Position numbers and translations under genes: made by a program. 64,000 bases of DNA from Mycobacterium sp. ACS1612 (lineage in GTDB: Bacteria; Actinomycetota; Actinomycetes; Mycobacteriales; Mycobacteriaceae), in the NCBI RefSeq assembly GCF_001667505.1, contig NZ_LZHZ01000004.1, positions 62,001 through 126,000 on the forward strand, written 5' to 3'. This document shows, piece after piece, positions 59,835-64,000 of this stretch. The notes beneath the pieces were generated by a model. It did no database searches and had not been told where the DNA came from. It worked only from the letters and a program-made list of their open reading frames with translations. Each line of letters opens with the position of its first letter. Position 1 is the first letter of the stretch.

Positions 59835-61093
59835 CCCATCTCGTGGTCGCGCTGCAGACCTGGGATGAGATCAAACACGACTTCGGTGCCAACTGGCTGA
59901 TCTACCTTTCGATGCCGTTCGTGGCGGCGTTCGTCGGCTGGAGCACCAAAATCGTTGCGCTGGAGATGATTTACCGGCCACTCGAATTCAAGGGCATCGG
60001 ACCGATCGGCTGGCAGGGCATCGTGCCGCGACGAGCGGGCAAGGTGGGCTCGAAGACCATCGAGTTGCTGACGGCGAATCTGCTCAAGCCTCAGGAGTTG
60101 CTGGAGCGCATCGACGCCGCCGAAGCCGTTGAGGCACTGCGGGTTCCGCTCAACCAGGCGATCGACGAGATCACCCGCGACCTCGCCGAACAAATCCGCC
60201 CTGGGCTGTGGGACTCGCTACCCGATGCCGCCAGGAAAGCCATTCAGGAGCGGATCCGCGCGCAGGCCCCGCGTGTCACCGAGAACCTGCTCAACGGGAT
60301 GAGGGCCGACCTGGACCGCTACGTCGACCTCCAATTCCTCGCCGTCACGACGCTGGTGCGCAACAAGGACAAGCTCATCAAGCTGATGCGCGGCCTCAGC
60401 GACGACGCGATGGCGTTCGTGCGGCGCAGCGGGATCTACTTCGGCTTCGCCATCGGGCTGGTGCAGATGGTGGCGTGGGCATTGTTCAACAATCCGTGGA
60501 TCATGCCTGCGTTCGGTTTCGCCGTCGGCTTCCTCAGCGACTACATCGCGCTGAACATGCTGTTCCGGCCGGTGCAGCCGAAGAAGTTCCTCGGGGTCAT
60601 CAGGTTCCAGGGTCTGCTGCACGCCCAGCGCGACAAGATCACCCGCGATTACGCCAGGATCCTCGCCGACGACCTGTTTGCGCCGCAGATCCTCTTCGAC
60701 GGCATCATCTCCGGCCCCGGCTCGGACAAGCTGTTCGCGTTGGCCGCCAAGGAAGTCGAGGCGGCGGTCGACGCGCAGACCGGGATCGCGGGCCCGATCG
60801 TCGCGCTCGCGGTCGGCACGAAACGCTATCGCGCACTGAAGGAGCGAGTGGTCGAGCTTGTTCTCGAACGGTTCCCGTCCACCCTGCTCGAAGCGCAGGA
60901 CTACGCGGCCGACGTCATCGACCTCGAGAACACCATCGTCGAGAAGATGAACCAGCTCACCAATGAGCAGTACGAATCGATCCTCCGGCCGGTGTTCAAG
61001 GACGACGAGCCGTTGATGGTCGCCGTCGGCGGCGTGCTCGGCGGGGTGGTCGGCGAGCTTCAGGTGCTGATCATCGAACAGTTCGGGCACTGA
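59831..61093 (+). CDS. DUF445 family membrane protein
   Basis: A 420-residue protein with an N-terminal hydrophobic segment (ANWLIYLSMPFVAAFVGWSTKIVALEMIYRPLEF) and a second hairpin (SGIYFGFAIGLVQMVAWALFNNPWIMPAFGFAVGFLSDYIALNMLFRPVQP). The FRP motif with adjacent charged helices is typical of DUF445/YheB proteins. The remainder is long amphipathic helix. It is co-translated with the DUF4393-like gene. The function is unknown; association with the membrane is clear. Confidence 0.88.
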   Translation: MTHLVVALQTWDEIKHDFGANWLIYLSMPFVAAFVGWSTKIVALEMIYRPLEFKGIGPIGWQGIVPRRAGKVGSKTIELLTANLLKPQELLERIDAAEAVEALRVPLNQAIDEITRDLAEQIRPGLWDSLPDAARKAIQERIRAQAPRVTENLLNGMRADLDRYVDLQFLAVTTLVRNKDKLIKLMRGLSDDAMAFVRRSGIYFGFAIGLVQMVAWALFNNPWIMPAFGFAVGFLSDYIALNMLFRPVQPKKFLGVIRFQGLLHAQRDKITRDYARILADDLFAPQILFDGIISGPGSDKLFALAAKEVEAAVDAQTGIAGPIVALAVGTKRYRALKERVVELVLERFPSTLLEAQDYAADVIDLENTIVEKMNQLTNEQYESILRPVFKDDEPLMVAVGGVLGGVVGELQVLIIEQFGH

Positions 61094-61163
61094 CCGCGGC
61101 CAATCCGCTCCTCAATTGGGCAAAGGGGGGCCACACTGAGACGGTCTCCGGGGGGAGGAATCG

Positions 61164-63353
61164 GTGGCCGAACGCAGCGAGCGCACCACGCGGGTGTCGC
61201 GGGCTTCGACGGAGCTGAACCAGGCATTACGAGATGCCCGCGAACAGTCCGCAGCCAGTCGACAGATCCTGGCCGCGCTCGGCAGGGCCGATGCCGATCC
61301 GGGGGCGATCCTGGACACCATCCTCGAGCGCGCCGAAATCCTGTGTCGGGCCCAGGCCGCCAACCTGTACATCCCCGAGGGCGATGCGTTCCGGCTGTCT
61401 CGTGCGTCGGGCAAGATCCCCGAACAGTTCCGCAGGTACCTCGAGGACCATCCGCTGGCCAGAAACAAATCGTCCACCGTCGGTCGTGCGGCAGTGGAGA
61501 AGCGCACGGTGCAGATCGCCGACGTGCTCAGCGACGCCAGCTATGGCCGTCCCGATCTGCAACAACTGGCGGGTTACCGCGCGCTGCTGTCCACCCCGAT
61601 GATGCTGCAGAACGAGGTCGTCGGGGTGCTGTCGATGTGGCGGACCAGCGCCCAGCCGTTCAATGCCCGCGAATGTGAACTCCTCGAGGAGTTCGCCGTC
61701 CAGGGCGCGATCGTGATGCGACAGGTGGCCCTGCTCCGCGAACTCGGCAGCAAGGTGGCACAACTGGAGGCGCTGCGTGACGTCGGCGACGCCGTCGGCT
61801 CAACCCTCGACCTCGACGAGGTGCTCGACCAGATCGTCAGCAACGCGGTGCGGCTCACCGCAACCGACGGCGGTTCGATCATGGAGTACGACGAGCCGAG
61901 CAATTCGTTTCACGTTCGCGCCGCCGCGGGCACTGACCCTGACCTGTTGAAAGCGTTGCGCGCGATGGTGATCGACCGCGACTCGACGCTTGTCGGACGT
62001 GCGGCCACCGCCCACCGCACCCTCGAGGTGCCGGACCTGACCACCGTCGACCTCGATCCGCATCTGGAGGCGCTGTATCGCAACGGCTGGCGCTCGGTGC
62101 TCGCGGTGCCCATTCTGCGCGGCGAGCGGATCCTCGGTGTGCTGGTGATCCGGCGGCGCAGCACGGGGTCGTTCGGTCCGTACGTCGAACTGCTCGAGAC
62201 GTTTGCCGGGCAGTCCGCACTGGCTATCGTCAACGCCCGGTTGTTCGGTGAATTGCAAACCAAGACAATAGAACTCGAAGTCGCCAGCCGGCACAAATCC
62301 GAGTTCCTGGCCAGCATGTCACACGAATTGCGCACCCCGCTCAACGCGGTCATCGGGTTTTCCGAGGTGTTGTTGGATCGGATGTTCGGCGAGCTCAACG
62401 AGCGCCAGGACGAATACCTGCGCGACATCTGGAACTCCGGCAAGCACCTGCTCGAGCTGCTCAACGAGATCCTCGACCTCTCCAAGGTCGAGGCGGGCCA
62501 AATGGTGTTGGAGCCAGCCACGTTCAACGTCACAACCGCACTGGAGTACTGCCTGGCGATGGTCCGCGAGCGGGCGGCTCAGCACGGCATCACCGTCGAC
62601 GTCGACGTGGCCGACGAGATCAGCACGATCGACGCCGACGAGCGGAAGTTCAAGCAGGTGGCGCTCAATCTGCTGACCAACGCCGTCAAGTTCACCCCGG
62701 ACGGCGGATCGGTGTCGCTTCGCGCCTACCGCGAGCAGGACGACCTCGAGATCACAGTGACCGACACCGGCATCGGGGTGCCATTCGAGGACCAGGAGCG
62801 GATCTTCGAGTCGTTCCAACAGGGCCCACGCGGCGCACCGAAAGAGGAGGGCACCGGCCTCGGACTGACGCTGTCCCGCCGGTTCGTCTGGCTGTGGGGC
62901 GGGCGGATGTGGCTGCACAGCACCCCCGGCGAGGGCGCCACGTTCGGGTTTTCCATCCCCGGTGTGCTGCGCCGCGGCGCGCCCGCGCCGGACCACCTTG
63001 CCGCCATCCTGCTCGTCGACGATGACTGGGCGTCACTCGATTTGAATGCGGCCTATCTGGACGGGTCGCCGACGCGGGTACTGCGCGCCAAAGACGGTGT
63101 CGAGGCTCTCGCGATCGCGCGCACGCAATTGCCTGCGGCGGTCGTGCTCGAGATCGGGCTGCCGCGTCGCGAGGGCTGGCAGGTGCTCACCGAACTCAAG
63201 GAGGACCCCGCCACCGCGGACATCCCGGTCGTCGTCGCCACGCATGTCGACGACCGGACGCGTGCCCTCTCGTCGGGCGCCGACGTCTACCTGCGCAAGC
63301 CGATCGGACGCGAGGAACTGATGGATGCGTTGAAGCAGGTGGGTGCCCTGTGA
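61164..63353 (+). CDS. Soluble GAF-GAF hybrid histidine kinase with pseudo-receiver
   Basis: A 729-residue cytosolic kinase. GAF1 is about 30-180, GAF2 about 195-355. HisKA carries phospho-His387 in SEFLASMSHELRTPLNAVIGFSEVLL; HATPase has NLLTNAVKFTPDGG, DTGIGVP and GTGLGLTLSRRF. The C-terminal receiver (about 610-725) keeps ILLVDDDW and LRKPIG but has Glu663 (GAG) in place of the phospho-accepting Asp (VVLEIGLPRREGW), so it should not accept phosphate normally. GTG start follows a GGGGGGAGGA RBS. Two response regulator genes follow with 4- and 1-bp overlaps and are its likely outputs. No membrane segment, so the signal is intracellular. Confidence 0.93.
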   Translation: MAERSERTTRVSRASTELNQALRDAREQSAASRQILAALGRADADPGAILDTILERAEILCRAQAANLYIPEGDAFRLSRASGKIPEQFRRYLEDHPLARNKSSTVGRAAVEKRTVQIADVLSDASYGRPDLQQLAGYRALLSTPMMLQNEVVGVLSMWRTSAQPFNARECELLEEFAVQGAIVMRQVALLRELGSKVAQLEALRDVGDAVGSTLDLDEVLDQIVSNAVRLTATDGGSIMEYDEPSNSFHVRAAAGTDPDLLKALRAMVIDRDSTLVGRAATAHRTLEVPDLTTVDLDPHLEALYRNGWRSVLAVPILRGERILGVLVIRRRSTGSFGPYVELLETFAGQSALAIVNARLFGELQTKTIELEVASRHKSEFLASMSHELRTPLNAVIGFSEVLLDRMFGELNERQDEYLRDIWNSGKHLLELLNEILDLSKVEAGQMVLEPATFNVTTALEYCLAMVRERAAQHGITVDVDVADEISTIDADERKFKQVALNLLTNAVKFTPDGGSVSLRAYREQDDLEITVTDTGIGVPFEDQERIFESFQQGPRGAPKEEGTGLGLTLSRRFVWLWGGRMWLHSTPGEGATFGFSIPGVLRRGAPAPDHLAAILLVDDDWASLDLNAAYLDGSPTRVLRAKDGVEALAIARTQLPAAVVLEIGLPRREGWQVLTELKEDPATADIPVVVATHVDDRTRALSSGADVYLRKPIGREELMDALKQVGAL

Positions 63354-63730
63354 CGCCCCGGCGCATCCTCGTCGTCGAGGACAATCCGTTGAACCTCAAG
63401 CTGGTTCGCGATGTCCTCAGTTTCGCCGGTTACGACGTCGTCGAGGCACAATCCGGTGAGGAAGGTCTGCGCGTCGCGAAACAGACTCCGCCCGATCTGG
63501 TGCTGCTGGATCTACAACTGCCTGGCATCGACGGGGCCGAGACACTGCGCCGCCTGCGGCAGGACACGCTCGGCCCGCACGTCCCGGTCGTCGCGGTGAC
63601 GGCGCTGGCGATGGCCGAAGACAAGGCGCGGGCATCGCAGGCCGGCTTCGACGGATACGTCGAGAAGCCGATCAGCGTGCGCGCACTGCCCGGTCAGATC
63701 CAAGCATTCCTCGACGGGCGGCCGGATTGA
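63350..63730 (+). CDS. Single-domain response regulator
   Basis: A 126-residue CheY-like receiver: acid pair in RRILVVEDNPLNLKLV, phospho-acceptor Asp in DLVLLDLQLPGIDGAETLRRL, Thr/Ala in VVAVTALAM and Lys in GYVEKPI. There is no output domain, so it works by protein contact or phosphotransfer. Starts at GTG 63350 overlapping the kinase stop (GTGA) and itself overlaps the next gene by one base. It probably receives phosphate from the hybrid kinase. Confidence 0.95.
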   Translation: MTPRRILVVEDNPLNLKLVRDVLSFAGYDVVEAQSGEEGLRVAKQTPPDLVLLDLQLPGIDGAETLRRLRQDTLGPHVPVVAVTALAMAEDKARASQAGFDGYVEKPISVRALPGQIQAFLDGRPD

Positions 63731-64000
63731 TGGACCTCACCGCGACCGTGCTGGCCGTCGACGATCAGCCCACCAACCTCAAACTCCTCGATGCGGTGCT
63801 CACCCCGCGAGGACACCGGGTGCTCACGGCGCAGTCCGGTGCCGAGGCGCTACGACTGCTCGACACCGAAGACGTCGACCTGGTGTTGCTCGACATCGTG
63901 ATGCCCGAGATGGACGGCTACGAGGTCTGCCGGCGGATACGCGCAAACCCGGCAACGGAATTCCTGCCCGTGGTGATGATCACCGCCAGCGGGAGCGAAC
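63730..64000 (+). CDS. Response regulator, N-terminal receiver (runs off the window)
   Basis: The first 90 residues are a receiver: VLAVDDQPTNLKLLDAVL, phospho-acceptor Asp in LVLLDIVMPEMDGYEVCRRIR, and VVMITAS. The output domain lies beyond position 64000; adenylate/guanylate cyclase or diguanylate cyclase outputs are common for this receiver style in actinobacteria, but nothing here shows it. It is the third gene of the kinase operon. Confidence 0.93.
   Translation, partial: MDLTATVLAVDDQPTNLKLLDAVLTPRGHRVLTAQSGAEALRLLDTEDVDLVLLDIVMPEMDGYEVCRRIRANPATEFLPVVMITASGSE

Overview
The window is high-GC actinobacterial DNA from a mycobacterium, most likely a fast-growing Mycolicibacterium-type species. 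The evidence is gene content and order. From memory of the M. tuberculosis H37Rv map, the window carries, in reverse orientation, counterparts of cyp126 (Rv0778), purB (Rv0777), a TetR gene and an exported esterase (Rv0775/Rv0774c), purD (Rv0772), a carboxymuconolactone decarboxylase, a dehydrogenase, an SDR and aldA (Rv0771-Rv0768), then TetR, cyp123, SDR, cyp51, ferredoxin, Rv0762c, adhB and Rv0760c, then a HIT protein (Rv0759c), phoR and phoP. No database search was possible, so these assignments rest on recognised protein sequence and order.

Region by region. 1-9.4 kb: cyp126 end, purB, a DUF429 protein, then an inserted block (APC permease with TetR, two SDRs) before TetR-esterase and purD. 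9.4-17.8 kb: an insertion absent from the M. tuberculosis order, holding a FadR-like GntR regulator, a polar-amino-acid-type ABC system whose permease and ATPase are one protein, an acetamidase/formamidase, a dimethylargininase-like enzyme, a CYP125-like P450 with TetR, and one protein of unknown family. 17.8-28.0 kb: the conserved cyp51/cyp123 locus, two divergent operons around a promoter carrying paired GGACA-N2-TGTCC palindromes. 28.0-37.3 kb: a second insertion that reads as a complete cyclic alcohol/ketone degradation island (SDR, Baeyer-Villiger monooxygenase, esterase/lactonase, Fe-alcohol dehydrogenase, aldehyde dehydrogenase, hydroxyacyl-CoA dehydrogenase-like enzyme) around an AcoR/MimR-type activator. 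37.3-42.3 kb: GT2-GtrA fusion, HIT protein, phoPR with a PhoP-like box, a protein built of about 13 decapeptide repeats, and tRNA-Thr(TGT).

42.3-48.9 kb: an HNH nuclease, then a tightly packed run: LLM flavin oxidoreductase, GH13 trehalose-synthase-like enzyme, an 81-residue Asp/Gly peptide made of three 23-residue repeats, a JmjC-type Fe(II)/2-oxoglutarate oxygenase overlapping it, a sucrase/ferredoxin-like protein and an MBL-fold hydrolase. The peptide-plus-oxygenase arrangement resembles a ribosomal peptide-modification locus and is my strongest candidate for an under-described system. 48.9-64 kb: a class A PBP, a Rieske oxygenase/reductase-like pair with TetR, a small conserved-looking ORF, a GjpA-like exported protein with a clear terminator, a large LuxR regulator, a DUF4393/DUF445 pair, and a soluble GAF-GAF hybrid kinase (with a Glu at its receiver phosphosite) followed by two response regulators.

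Across the window most neighbouring genes in a unit overlap by the 4-bp ATGA/GTGA type, so operon boundaries are easy to see. Several starts (purB, the CYP125-like gene, the repeat-protein gene) sit where a leaderless mRNA would begin.
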